A DNA stretch of 64,000 nt from contig JAEYGI010000004.1 of assembly GCA_023402395.1 (NCBI GenBank), forward strand, positions 1 through 64,000. Reading direction: 5' to 3'. The notes under the pieces were generated by a model. The model was not told the origin of the DNA and did no database searches. It saw only the letters and a program-made list of their open reading frames with translations. The position numbers and the translations under genes were made by a program. This document shows, one piece after another, positions 52,886 to 60,691 of the stretch; the first letter of the stretch is position 1, and every line of letters begins with the position of its first letter. Origin of the DNA: Bacillota bacterium (lineage in GTDB: Bacteria; Bacillota; UBA4882; UBA8346).

Positions 52886-52941
52886 TCACCCTTCCCCTCA
52901 AAGTGAATCCAACCATGCATAAACTTCTCAGGGAAGGGTGA
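52886..52941 (-). other. Long-loop inverted repeat between the AcnX small subunit gene and ubiX
   Basis: TCACCCTTCCC (52886-52896) and GGGAAGGGTGA (52931-52941) are perfectly complementary across 34 nt. It lies in a 204-bp gap inside the cluster. No T-run; it may be a leader structure for ubiX or an attenuating hairpin. Confidence 0.45.
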
Positions 52942-53033
52942 ATCGCATTCTTAAAAAGAGATCGGAGATGAAATCGAGATACTTTCAGACCGGTATTAAT
53001 CATACCATAAAATTGTCTCTTTAGCAGCCTTTT

Positions 53034-53435
53034 TTAATTTTTCCGCACCGTTACGGTACCTGCATCGGCATCGATGATCACATAATCGCCGGTTTGGATT
53101 TGATCGATGTCCACCTGATCAACCATCGGCAGATCGGCGACGATCGCGCCGATGACCACTACCGATTCGGCTTTGGCGTTTACGATGCCGACCGGACCCA
53201 CTCCGTTCTTGACGACATCATAAAGCATATACGATCCACCGGTTGAGCCTTTCGACGTCGGGAAGACGAAAACCTTGCCCTTCAAAAATTCGCCCTCGAC
53301 TTGATGGCCACGTTCGATGATTTGGCCGGTTTTCGGATTAATGCTGCCCATGAAGGAAAGCGGCTCTTTGGTCACTATGGCGACTCCTTCCGCTTTTCCC
53401 TCAACAATCTTCCGTCCTTTTAATATCTTTTCCAT
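53034..53435 (-). CDS. Aconitase X small (swivel) subunit, DUF126
   Basis: A 133-residue protein with the swivel fold of AcnX enzymes: LKGRKIVEGKAEGVAIV start, PLSFMGSINPKTGQI, FPTSKGSTGGSYMLY and ADLPMVDQ are the recognisable family segments. It forms the complete dehydratase with the large subunit encoded immediately upstream. ATG 53435 uses a GGAGG embedded in the last codons of the large-subunit gene, indicating coupling. Confidence 0.92.
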   Translation of the reverse strand: MEKILKGRKIVEGKAEGVAIVTKEPLSFMGSINPKTGQIIERGHQVEGEFLKGKVFVFPTSKGSTGGSYMLYDVVKNGVGPVGIVNAKAESVVVIGAIVADLPMVDQVDIDQIQTGDYVIIDADAGTVTVRKN

Positions 53436-53440
53436 CCCGC

Positions 53441-54643
53441 TCACCTCCGTCCGTTAATGGCCGCATTCATGCAATCTTCGATTTGAAGCAGGCCGGTTTT
53501 GAGATTCCAGAGACCCGGAGCATAATGAGCAAGCTTGGCGGAGTTGGTGGCCAGGGTTTTATACCCCTTGGAACTGGTGGGCGCGAGCACCGGGCAAGTA
53601 TCACAGACGATCCGGGCGCCGGAAGCTTCAATCATTTCACTGAAGCCCATCTTGTCCGAGAGCGCCTTCACCTGCCGTGAAGTACAAACCCAGCAGTCCG
53701 CTTTGATTTTCTTACCTACCAGCAGGTGCGCGATTCGTTCCATTTCAATGATCGAACAGTGCGGGCAGCCGGTGACCACAAAATCGATTTCGCCCTCAAC
53801 CGTAAACTTTTCCAACACCTCTTGATACTCCCGGGGCCCAAACCGGATCGCCTCGACATCACCAATTACGGCTTCCTGGGTCGGAGCCTCCGGCGTCACG
53901 CCAACAATATGATAGAGAGCCACCGCGCCCGATGAGGCCAGCGCGGCTCCGAGCGCCTTCAAATTGTCGATGGTCGGATAGCTGTTGATCCCTCGAAAAA
54001 CGGGAACCTCGGTTCCGGCGATTCGGCCGGCGAAATAGCCTAATACCGCGAAATCCCGGTCCGTCTTGAGTTCGGTTTCGATTTGGAACAGGAATTTCCC
54101 GCGGCGATTTTCCAGTAAATGAAGCCCATAAGCCGGCACCCTTCCGGTCAGGGCCGCCGCCAGCGCGCTCGGCCCGCCCTCCCGGTTCGTCCGGGCGCCG
54201 ATGACCGAGTTCACGAAGACGATCGCCGAGGACTCGCCCCAGGACACATGCTCGCCGAATAGCGGGATATTGCCCACCAGATAAGGCGTGCAGGTATAGG
54301 TCGATAAACAACCCATCTTCCGGTAAGCGTCCAATAATTTCAATTGCTTCAGGGAGAACTCCTTGGGAAAACCAAGCTCTTCCCAGCATTCCGAATCGAT
54401 ACCGATCGTGTTCAGCGTTGTGGGAACCCGGCAGCACCCTTCCAACGCGGCATCCTTGACAAAGCTCAGGCCGGCGTCGCCCGCCACCCGATACGACACC
54501 CCGGGCGAATGAACGTTTTTAATCGGGATCATTCGTTCGGCCCCGTAGATTTCTCCCAAGGTGACGAGAATCTTCAGTGATTTCCGGGCGATCGTCCCAT
54601 AGGCGCCATCCAGCATCCGTTTTTCTTCATCGGTTAAATACAA
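53441..54643 (-). CDS. Aconitase X catalytic (large) subunit, DUF521
   Basis: A 400-residue iron-sulfur dehydratase subunit. It starts MYLTDEEKRMLDGAYG, as family members do, from TTG 54643 with GAGGG upstream. Later motifs are IPIKNVHSPGVSYR, STYTCTPYL, WGESSAIVFVNSVIGARTNR and the cysteine-bearing TGCPHCS and VCDTCPVL. Known AcnX two-subunit enzymes dehydrate cis-3-hydroxy-L-proline or, in archaea, mevalonate 5-phosphate. Here it is grouped with UbiD, UbiX and RraA under GntR control, so the product may be decarboxylated next. Confidence 0.92.
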   Translation of the reverse strand: MYLTDEEKRMLDGAYGTIARKSLKILVTLGEIYGAERMIPIKNVHSPGVSYRVAGDAGLSFVKDAALEGCCRVPTTLNTIGIDSECWEELGFPKEFSLKQLKLLDAYRKMGCLSTYTCTPYLVGNIPLFGEHVSWGESSAIVFVNSVIGARTNREGGPSALAAALTGRVPAYGLHLLENRRGKFLFQIETELKTDRDFAVLGYFAGRIAGTEVPVFRGINSYPTIDNLKALGAALASSGAVALYHIVGVTPEAPTQEAVIGDVEAIRFGPREYQEVLEKFTVEGEIDFVVTGCPHCSIIEMERIAHLLVGKKIKADCWVCTSRQVKALSDKMGFSEMIEASGARIVCDTCPVLAPTSSKGYKTLATNSAKLAHYAPGLWNLKTGLLQIEDCMNAAINGRR

Positions 54644-54682
54644 GGAGAATCCCTCTTTTCTTGATCGCTGCAATGTCCAATT

Positions 54683-55354
54683 CTATTTCAGCTTGTTTTG
54701 AAGCTGGTGATAATGATACTTCTCGCGGGCCTGAGTTAGTGTCAACCCCTGCCGAAGCGCCGCCTCGATGCCGTCCTCGGCTTCGGCGATCTTGATGGTC
54801 AATTCCAGGACTTCCGCGGCTTTCTCGGCCGGAATGACCAAGACGCCGCTCTCATCCCCGACAATGATATCGCCGGGGTTGACTAAAACCCCGCCGCAAG
54901 TGATGGGTCGACCAATCGATCCAAAGGTTTTTTTGGCGGTCGACCCCGGACTCGCGGTCCGGGCAAACACCGGGAAATTGATCTGGCGCAATATCGGGAT
55001 ATCACGGACCGCGCCGTCAATGACAAGTCCCACACCTCCCCGTTTTTGAGCCGCCAAAGCCATGATCTCGCCCCACATACCGCCGGTTTCCTTGTACCCT
55101 CCGGCGTCGGCCACGATCACATCCCCAGGCTGCAACAGCTCAACGGCTTTATGTAACGTCAGATTATCGCCTACCTGGCAACGGACCGTCAAGGCGGACC
55201 CCACCAGCTTCACGCCGGGCCAAAATGGTTTTATTTCACTGTGCATATTGAACTTGCCCTTCAAGGACTCTAGCACCGTAGGAGACGATAACTCATTGAT
55301 GCCCTCAATCAATTCCCGGGACGGCCTGACAAATGCCCCGATATCCAATGCCAT
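54683..55354 (-). CDS. RraA-family protein (HMG/CHA aldolase or oxaloacetate decarboxylase-like)
   Basis: A 223-residue RraA/DmtH-fold protein. Conserved GDVIVADAGG near 80, MWGEIMALAAQKRGGVGLVI and the DGAVRDIP segment with catalytic Arg and Asp are present, so it likely keeps the metal-dependent pyruvate-aldolase activity rather than being an RNase E inhibitor. ATG 55354 with AGGAG. It precedes AcnX in the operon and may cleave a hydroxy-oxo diacid made or used there. Confidence 0.85.
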   Translation of the reverse strand: MALDIGAFVRPSRELIEGINELSSPTVLESLKGKFNMHSEIKPFWPGVKLVGSALTVRCQVGDNLTLHKAVELLQPGDVIVADAGGYKETGGMWGEIMALAAQKRGGVGLVIDGAVRDIPILRQINFPVFARTASPGSTAKKTFGSIGRPITCGGVLVNPGDIIVGDESGVLVIPAEKAAEVLELTIKIAEAEDGIEAALRQGLTLTQAREKYHYHQLQNKLK

Positions 55355-55445
55355 GGTCTTCAACTCCTATTCCTTTAGCTTGACTCACTCCAGAAACTCT
55401 TCTTAGCCCGGTTTCAAACCGCTCCTGTATCTTGTTTTATAATAA

Positions 55446-55571
55446 TCATTGATCATTGATAATCCGACTGGCATCAATCGCTTGCGGAGAGGCTAATCCA
55501 TAGACCTTGACAACAAGGTTCAGTTTCAACCGGAGATTGCTGATTTTAGTTTCGATTCGTTTATCGGTCAT
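55446..55571 (-). CDS. Spo0E-like sporulation regulatory peptide
   Basis: A 41-residue protein from ATG 55571, with GGGGAG upstream. It is an amphipathic two-helix peptide: IETKISNLRLKLNLVVK, a turn, then SPQAIDASRIIND. The spacing and the conserved late Ser-x-x-Ile agree with the Spo0E-like aspartyl phosphatase family, which dephosphorylates Spo0A~P. It lies between rraA and ubiD on the same strand. Its length is at the short end and the assignment rests on pattern only. Confidence 0.5.
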   Translation of the reverse strand: MTDKRIETKISNLRLKLNLVVKVYGLASPQAIDASRIINDQ

Positions 55572-55696
55572 GTCATACTCCCCTAATTGATAACGAACCC
55601 GGCGAAACCCAATTACCAGACGAATATTTTTTACATACATTCAGTATACGGATTGGCCAATGATTTAAACTATAAATGGTTTCAGCGTCAAAGCGG

Positions 55697-55792
55697 TTAC
55701 GCTGCTCTCGCCTTGATGAAATCGCCGCCGTAAGTCCATGCCAAAATGGCGATGATTAAGATCAGAAACGCTAAGGAAATGAGCTTTTCAAT
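55697..55792 (-). CDS. Possible 31-residue membrane peptide with ATT start
   Basis: From ATT 55792 the frame reads a Lys-flanked hydrophobic helix (KLISLAFLILIIAILAW) followed by TYGGDFIKARAA and TAA. A strong GAGGGGGTG lies 8 nt upstream of the ATT, and no conventional in-frame start is available. The composition is that of a single-pass membrane peptide. The unusual start codon keeps confidence low. Confidence 0.35.
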   Translation of the reverse strand: MEKLISLAFLILIIAILAWTYGGDFIKARAA

Positions 55793-55848
55793 GAAAATTT
55801 CACCCCCTCGCCATCCCGGCCTCGGCAGGGATAGCGACTTGAATAAAT

Positions 55849-57270
55849 CTATTTAAGATAATCCTCCAACCGAATTTTCTGAAGCAGATCCAAGGGGACT
55901 TCGCAGACTTCGGGAAATGGCTCGCCAAAAGGTTTGGTGGCGTCGATTCCCATTTTGGCCGTATAAGGCCGTTTAGAATCCACCGTGGGATCCAACGTAG
56001 CGCCCATGGCATTGGGAATGACAAAAAAGTTTTTGTTGGCCTGGGTTCGGGTGGCAATCGCCCAGAGGATCTCGGAGTCGTTAAAGACATCCACATCCTC
56101 ATCCACCGCGATCACATACTTGATGTGCCAGTCGCAAACAAACGTCGCCATGATGGCATCCTTGGCCTCACCGGCCACCCGCTGTTTTAACGAGATATAG
56201 CAGATATAGCGGCCCACGCCGGCTGGAGTCAAATAAGCGCTCTTTACTCCGGGGCAGGTGGCTCTGACCTTTTCATAGATCACTGCTTCTTTCGGAACCG
56301 ATCCGATCAGCCCGTGTTCCGGATGGCCGATGAAAAGAGACTGGAAGATAGCGTCCTTTCTCATAGTGATTGCCGTAATCCGGGTCAAGGGATCGAAATG
56401 TTCAATGACTTTGCCGTCCTGGATATTCTTATAATACCGGGTGTGCTCCCCAATCGGCCCCTCCATGGTGACTTCCTGCGGGTCGACTTCGCCTTCGATA
56501 ATAATCTCAGCATCCGCCGGAACCAGAAAATCCTTCCCCCAGGTTTGGGACGGAACCAGCCGAACCGGCTCCTGCATGGCCGCTCCGGCGATTTCATATT
56601 CGTTGGTGTCAAACGGGCCTTCCCATTGGCTGCCGAGAAAGAACGAGGGATGGTGGCCGATGGCGATGGCAAATGGCGCTTTTTCGCCGGCATCCCGGTA
56701 TTGCTTGACAATCATCCCGGAATGATGATGCGGCTCGGCATGAACGGCAGTGGTATGGGGATCTTTGACATGGAACCGGATCATGGCCAGATTGTAATTG
56801 CCGCTCTCCCGGTTCCTGGTGATCATGGAACCACCCAAGATGTATGGTCCGCCGTCAAAGGAATGATGAATGGGGATCGGCAGTTTAAACAGATCGGCCT
56901 CGTCCCCGGTTTTCACGACTTCCTTCACCGGTGCCTCCCGTTCCGTCACCACTACGGGAGAAACTCGCTTCTGATACCGGGAGCGAAGCTCCAGCGGGAG
57001 TTCCATTTTATATTGATCGGGCGCCATGCCCAGAGCGATCGCCAGCTTTTTCCGGGTCGAGAAGGCGTTCATCGCCAATGGAACGGAAGATGGCTTTCCA
57101 TAAAGGTCCAACGGGTTTTCAAAGATCGTTAACGGGTATCTTCCCTCTAGTTCCAGCTTTCGCAGCACGGTAGTCGCCTCATATTTGGGGTCAACCGCCT
57201 TTTTGATCCGGACCAGTTCTTCGTTATAGGCTTCCAATTGTTTCAGAAAGGTTCGTAAATTCTTGGACAT
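55849..57270 (-). CDS. UbiD family prenyl-FMN-dependent decarboxylase
   Basis: A 473-residue decarboxylase of the UbiD/Fdc family. The MIRFHVKDPHT segment supplies the catalytic arginine and EVTMEGPIGEHTRYY the two glutamates of the Glu-Arg-Glu site; HAEPHHHSG and FVCDWHIKYVIAVDEDVDVF are also family-typical. It uses prenylated FMN from the UbiX encoded in the same cluster. ATG 57270 after GGAGG. Given AcnX nearby, an alpha,beta-unsaturated acid is a plausible substrate, analogous to archaeal anhydromevalonate phosphate decarboxylase. Confidence 0.92.
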   Translation of the reverse strand: MSKNLRTFLKQLEAYNEELVRIKKAVDPKYEATTVLRKLELEGRYPLTIFENPLDLYGKPSSVPLAMNAFSTRKKLAIALGMAPDQYKMELPLELRSRYQKRVSPVVVTEREAPVKEVVKTGDEADLFKLPIPIHHSFDGGPYILGGSMITRNRESGNYNLAMIRFHVKDPHTTAVHAEPHHHSGMIVKQYRDAGEKAPFAIAIGHHPSFFLGSQWEGPFDTNEYEIAGAAMQEPVRLVPSQTWGKDFLVPADAEIIIEGEVDPQEVTMEGPIGEHTRYYKNIQDGKVIEHFDPLTRITAITMRKDAIFQSLFIGHPEHGLIGSVPKEAVIYEKVRATCPGVKSAYLTPAGVGRYICYISLKQRVAGEAKDAIMATFVCDWHIKYVIAVDEDVDVFNDSEILWAIATRTQANKNFFVIPNAMGATLDPTVDSKRPYTAKMGIDATKPFGEPFPEVCEVPLDLLQKIRLEDYLK

Positions 57271-57306
57271 CGTTCATTCCTCCCTTTTGAAACTCCCCTA
57301 TGGCTG

Positions 57307-57604
57307 TTACTTATCGGTTTTGAGCTGTTTTTTATAATAAGGAATGGCGCCTCCGGCTTTAAGAATATCCATGATGATACTCTGGACCGGCTCGATTCGC
57401 CACTCTCCGCCAGCGGTAATGTTGCGGATAATTCCCTGCTCCATGTCCAGTTCCAACTCATCCCCATCCGCGACGTTTTCGGAGATGCCCTTGAGCGTGA
57501 CCGCTTGAAGACCGTTGTTAATCGCGTTCCGGTAAAACGTCCTGGCGATCGAATCCGCAACAACCGCCGGCTCCGGCGTATTTCAGCGTCATGGCCGCTC
57601 TCAT
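57307..57604 (-). pseudogene. Broken LeuD-like (3-isopropylmalate dehydratase) small subunit
   Basis: In one frame (to TAA at 57307-57309) the translation VVADSIARTFYRNAINNG, then ENVADGDELELDMEQGII and IIMDILKAGGAIPYYKK is unmistakably the C-terminal half of a LeuD/aconitase-type swivel subunit. Its expected upstream segment (MTLKYAGAG, from ATG 57592) is in another frame; the join is near 57566, an apparent one-base insertion. The first ~80-90 residues of the family are missing. It lies between ubiD and the gntR gene. A sequencing error could explain the frameshift but not the missing N-terminus. Confidence 0.8.
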
Positions 57605-57657
57605 CCCTCTTTCATCATGATTGGGTCACATCCTCAACAAAGCGATATTGCATACGA

Positions 57658-57669
57658 ACTGTATACAGT
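57658..57669. promoter_or_regulatory. GntR operator upstream of the ubiD cluster
   Basis: ACTGTATACAGT is a perfect 12-bp palindrome. Its TGTATACA core recurs upstream of the adjacent gntR gene (58421-58430), suggesting one regulator for both. Confidence 0.55.
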
Positions 57670-57743
57670 CTCGGCCAAACGTCTCCCTTTCCGTTACCGG
57701 GCATGCGGTCCCGCCCCCAAACCATTGGCCGGGACCGCATCTC

Positions 57744-58397
57744 CTAAAAATTCGAAATGGTTAACGCCGAGTTTTTAACATTTTCAAGATGACTGGTCAG
57801 CAACCGCTCCGCGCTCTCCAAATCGCGCCGCTCAATGGCAGCCAAGATCAGCCGGTGTTCCCGCACGGATACATCCATCCGGCCCGGCACCCGCGCCGAA
57901 GCGCGGCGGATTCGCTCGATCTGATCACTTAATATCGAGAAAAACTCGGTTAAACGGCGGTTGCCGGCGGTCTCCACGATAAACCGGTGCAAATTGACAT
58001 CCGATTGGAACAGGGCTTCATAATCCAGTTCATCGAGGCTTTGATCGAGCGTCACCGAAAAAAGCTCCTGCAACGGTTTTAAATCGGATTCACGGTAATT
58101 TGGGATGGTAACGCGCAGTGCCGCGATTTCCAGCACTTGCCGAAGGAAGAACACCTCATGGATATCCTTTACCGATAATTCGGCCACAAATGCCCCTTTT
58201 CCGGGGAAATAACGGACCAGGCCGTTATATTGCAGTTCTTTCAACGCCTCCCGGATGGGAGTCCGGCTGATCCCCAGCTCCTGACTGAGTTGCTCCTCAG
58301 GCATGGCCGCGCCCGGCTGGTATTTAAAGGTAATGATTCCTTCCTTAATATTGCGATACGCCTTATCGCGCAGGGAATTATGTGAAATTTTTTCCAT
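57744..58397 (-). CDS. GntR family regulator, FadR/FCD subfamily
   Basis: A 217-residue regulator. Winged helix about 8-75 (MPEEQLSQELGISRTPIREA and GKGAFVAELS wing) and FCD domain about 80-210 with LHRFIVE and REHRLI metal-site residues. ATG 58397 with GAGGT upstream. It lies upstream of the LeuD remnant and ubiD on the same strand, with TGTATACA palindromes in front of both itself and the cluster. Organic-acid inducers are usual for FCD regulators. Confidence 0.9.
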   Translation of the reverse strand: MEKISHNSLRDKAYRNIKEGIITFKYQPGAAMPEEQLSQELGISRTPIREALKELQYNGLVRYFPGKGAFVAELSVKDIHEVFFLRQVLEIAALRVTIPNYRESDLKPLQELFSVTLDQSLDELDYEALFQSDVNLHRFIVETAGNRRLTEFFSILSDQIERIRRASARVPGRMDVSVREHRLILAAIERRDLESAERLLTSHLENVKNSALTISNF

Positions 58398-58420
58398 TAT
58401 GACCTCATCTCAAGTACTTA

Positions 58421-58430
58421 TTGTATACAC
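58421..58430. promoter_or_regulatory. Candidate autoregulatory GntR site
   Basis: TTGTATACAC contains the TGTATACA palindrome and a related TTGTAT follows at 58443-58448. It is about 25 bp upstream of the gntR start. Confidence 0.45.
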
Positions 58431-58692
58431 CGTGAATGTTTATTGTATGGTTTATAAATTTCTTCATCGCATCGCGTATTCCTTCTTCCGCTCATGAAAC
58501 TTTAAAATTTTTTGTTCAAGACGGTCCCGGCATTATGAATCCCTTGGCCGCAAACCGTTTCAATCACCGCTTATTCCATGATTCTTATTATACCATATTC
58601 CAGTAAAACGGCACTACGCGGAGAACATTCTCCATCATCAATCATTTTTGCAAAACAGCTAATCCATCTGCCACTGTAGTTGTGCGATCCAC

Positions 58693-58902
58693 CAATCTCC
58701 AATTGACAAATGCCAATTTTTCAATGCGAGCTGCCAATGTTCCGTTGCCAACTCCCCCGGGCGGATTGGCATTTGCCAATGTCCCGTTGGCATCCGGCAA
58801 TTTCCAATTGGTGGATCGCAATTTCACATCGACAGCTGCCAATGTCGAATTGGATCTTGGCAATGTAACTGAGTCAGTTGCCAATGCGGCAAAACCGGTT
58901 AA
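58693..58902. repeat. Array D: ten 21-bp repeats, colinear with array A
   Basis: CAAT-anchored units begin at 58693, 58714, 58735, 58756, 58777, 58798, 58819, 58840, 58861 and 58882; nine of ten start with CAAT. The unit at 58798 is identical (21/21) to array A's unit at 11434, and the neighbours on both sides correspond in order. It lacks perfect DnaA boxes. It lies between gntR and the MFS gene terminator. The rest of the 669-bp gap has no visible gene. Confidence 0.85.
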
Positions 58903-58998
58903 CGATAGGGCATCGTGATTAGGCATAACTCTTCTATGCCCGGGTTAGGGAGTCCCACCAGCCGATTTTGAGCCAAAACCGGCATCGTTTTGGGCATC

Positions 58999-59030
58999 AA
59001 AAGACGCTTGCGGCATCGCAAGCGTCTTTT
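58999..59030. terminator. Bidirectional terminator after the MFS gene
   Basis: AAAAGACGCTTGC (58999-59011) and GCAAGCGTCTTTT (59018-59030) form a 13-bp stem with a 6-nt loop. On the minus strand it lies 37 nt past the MFS stop. Confidence 0.85.
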
Positions 59031-59066
59031 AATATATCATGAAAGATTAAAACACCGGCCGCTGGT

Positions 59067-60428
59067 TCAATGGACTTCCCGGGCGGCCGCCCCGGGTTGG
59101 TACTGTTGAATATTGGCACAATTCGTTTCTTTAATCAACGCCGCAAACAGGACCCCGAGCCCCAGCACGGCCGCGCAAAGCCAAAAGGCGCTCTGATAGG
59201 CGGCCAGCGGGTAAACTTTCACGCCCTGCTCGATTGCGCCCTGCCATTGCCGATCCAGCATCCAGCCGAACAAGGGTTGCAGCAAGGCCGCTCCGACGAA
59301 AGAACCGGAATTGACGATGCCGGCCACGATACCGGTTACTCGGGACGAGTTGACTTCCTTGCCGCAAGCCACATTGAGATTTACCCCCGACATGCCCAAT
59401 CCGACGCCGAGACAAAGCGGATACCAGGCCCACGCCGGAGGCTTGCCGCCATTCCAGACCGTAAACAGCAGCCAGATCCCGAGAAATCCGGCGGAGGTCA
59501 GGAGGTTCGGCAGACGCCGGATACCCAGGCGATCCGATATAATACCGATCAGCGGCGCCCCGATCATGGTGCCTGCGGCCATCAGCAAAACGTGGTTGGA
59601 CGCCTCCACCCTCGACATCCCATAAATCTGCATAAAGTAAGGAACCGCCCACAGGCCCATGAAGGCCATGTATACCCCGTAAACGGCCACTGACGCCAAA
59701 AAGGGCCACCATGTATAAGGATTGCGCAGTACGGTTTTCAAGCCGTCAAATACGTTACCGCCGGCCGCGGCCGGCACAACCCGCGCCTCGCCCTCTCCGG
59801 CTTCCACCTCGGCCAGGGACGGCAATCCGACATCGGCCGGCTTGTCCCGCACCAGCCATCCGCAAAAAACCGCCGCCAGCAGCGAATAAGCGGCAATCGC
59901 CAGAAATGAAACACGCCAGCCGAACCAATCCACGAAAACGGCCAGTGGTGTGGCTGCCAGCAGAAACCCCACGCTGCCGGCGACGACGATCATCCCGGTC
60001 ATAGTGGCGAACTCACGGATCCGGAACCATTCGGCGTGGATCTTGACAATATTGACGTAAACCAGGCTGACGCCGAGACTGGAAAGGATCCGTCCAATAT
60101 AAAGCCAGGTCATGTTGTGAGCCAGCCCAAAAACGGCCGCGCCCAAAGTGGCGACCAGCAACGCCAGAAACACCGTTCGTCTCGGGCCGAGCGTGTCGGC
60201 CAGCATGCCCGCGGGCATCTGCATGACCGCATATGTATAAAAATAAACCGAGGCCAAACCGCCTATCTCCGCGGCCCGGCCGATCGCAAACTCCCGCATC
60301 AGGCTGTCGGCCACCACTCCGGTGGCGGTCCGGTGAAAGTACGACGCTAGAAAAGCAAAGGCCAGCGGTACCCAAACGACCCATCTCCGCCGGTTAAGCC
60401 GTTTGATCCGCTGTTGCCAGGTTTCCAT
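59067..60428 (-). CDS. MFS transporter (ACS/organic-anion type)
   Basis: A 453-residue membrane protein with about 12 hydrophobic segments. The motif A-like loop GMLADTLGPRRTVFLA follows helix 2, and a matching GIISDRLGIRRLP loop opens the second half. Helix 1 HRTATGVVADSLMREF resembles anion:cation symporters for organic acids. It lies near, but is not clearly part of, the GntR-controlled AcnX/UbiD cluster and could supply its substrate. ATG 60428, GGGAG upstream. Confidence 0.85.
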   Translation of the reverse strand: METWQQRIKRLNRRRWVVWVPLAFAFLASYFHRTATGVVADSLMREFAIGRAAEIGGLASVYFYTYAVMQMPAGMLADTLGPRRTVFLALLVATLGAAVFGLAHNMTWLYIGRILSSLGVSLVYVNIVKIHAEWFRIREFATMTGMIVVAGSVGFLLAATPLAVFVDWFGWRVSFLAIAAYSLLAAVFCGWLVRDKPADVGLPSLAEVEAGEGEARVVPAAAGGNVFDGLKTVLRNPYTWWPFLASVAVYGVYMAFMGLWAVPYFMQIYGMSRVEASNHVLLMAAGTMIGAPLIGIISDRLGIRRLPNLLTSAGFLGIWLLFTVWNGGKPPAWAWYPLCLGVGLGMSGVNLNVACGKEVNSSRVTGIVAGIVNSGSFVGAALLQPLFGWMLDRQWQGAIEQGVKVYPLAAYQSAFWLCAAVLGLGVLFAALIKETNCANIQQYQPGAAAREVH

Positions 60429-60691
60429 CGCTCATTCGTCTCCCGTTACATCTGTAATGTTGATTATTCCGTTGGCTCCAATTAGTCGGAGCGTATCAAC
60501 TCTTTTTCATTATAACACTAATTTATTAGAAAGGAGACTCAGGCAGAGAATTAAGCAATCAATTTTGGCCTGCTTACTAAGAAATAAGGAAAACCGGTTT
60601 GTCATGTTCCCGCAGTTAAAAAAACTTCTAGAAATCTACGGTTGTAAATTCCGGTGCAGCACCGGACTCTATCCGGAACGTTCAAGGATCC
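60429..60691. other. Intergenic region without visible gene
   Basis: 263 bp between the MFS start and the DUF2935 stop. It includes an AT-rich stretch at 60500-60535 that may carry the MFS promoter. No convincing reading frame or repeat was found. Confidence 0.4.

Noticed and set aside
52266..57270. Literal archaeal mevalonate pathway in this bacterium
   Set aside because: AcnX, UbiD and UbiX match its enzyme types, but no mevalonate kinase, isopentenyl phosphate kinase or HMG-CoA genes are in the window, and RraA and GntR suggest catabolism.
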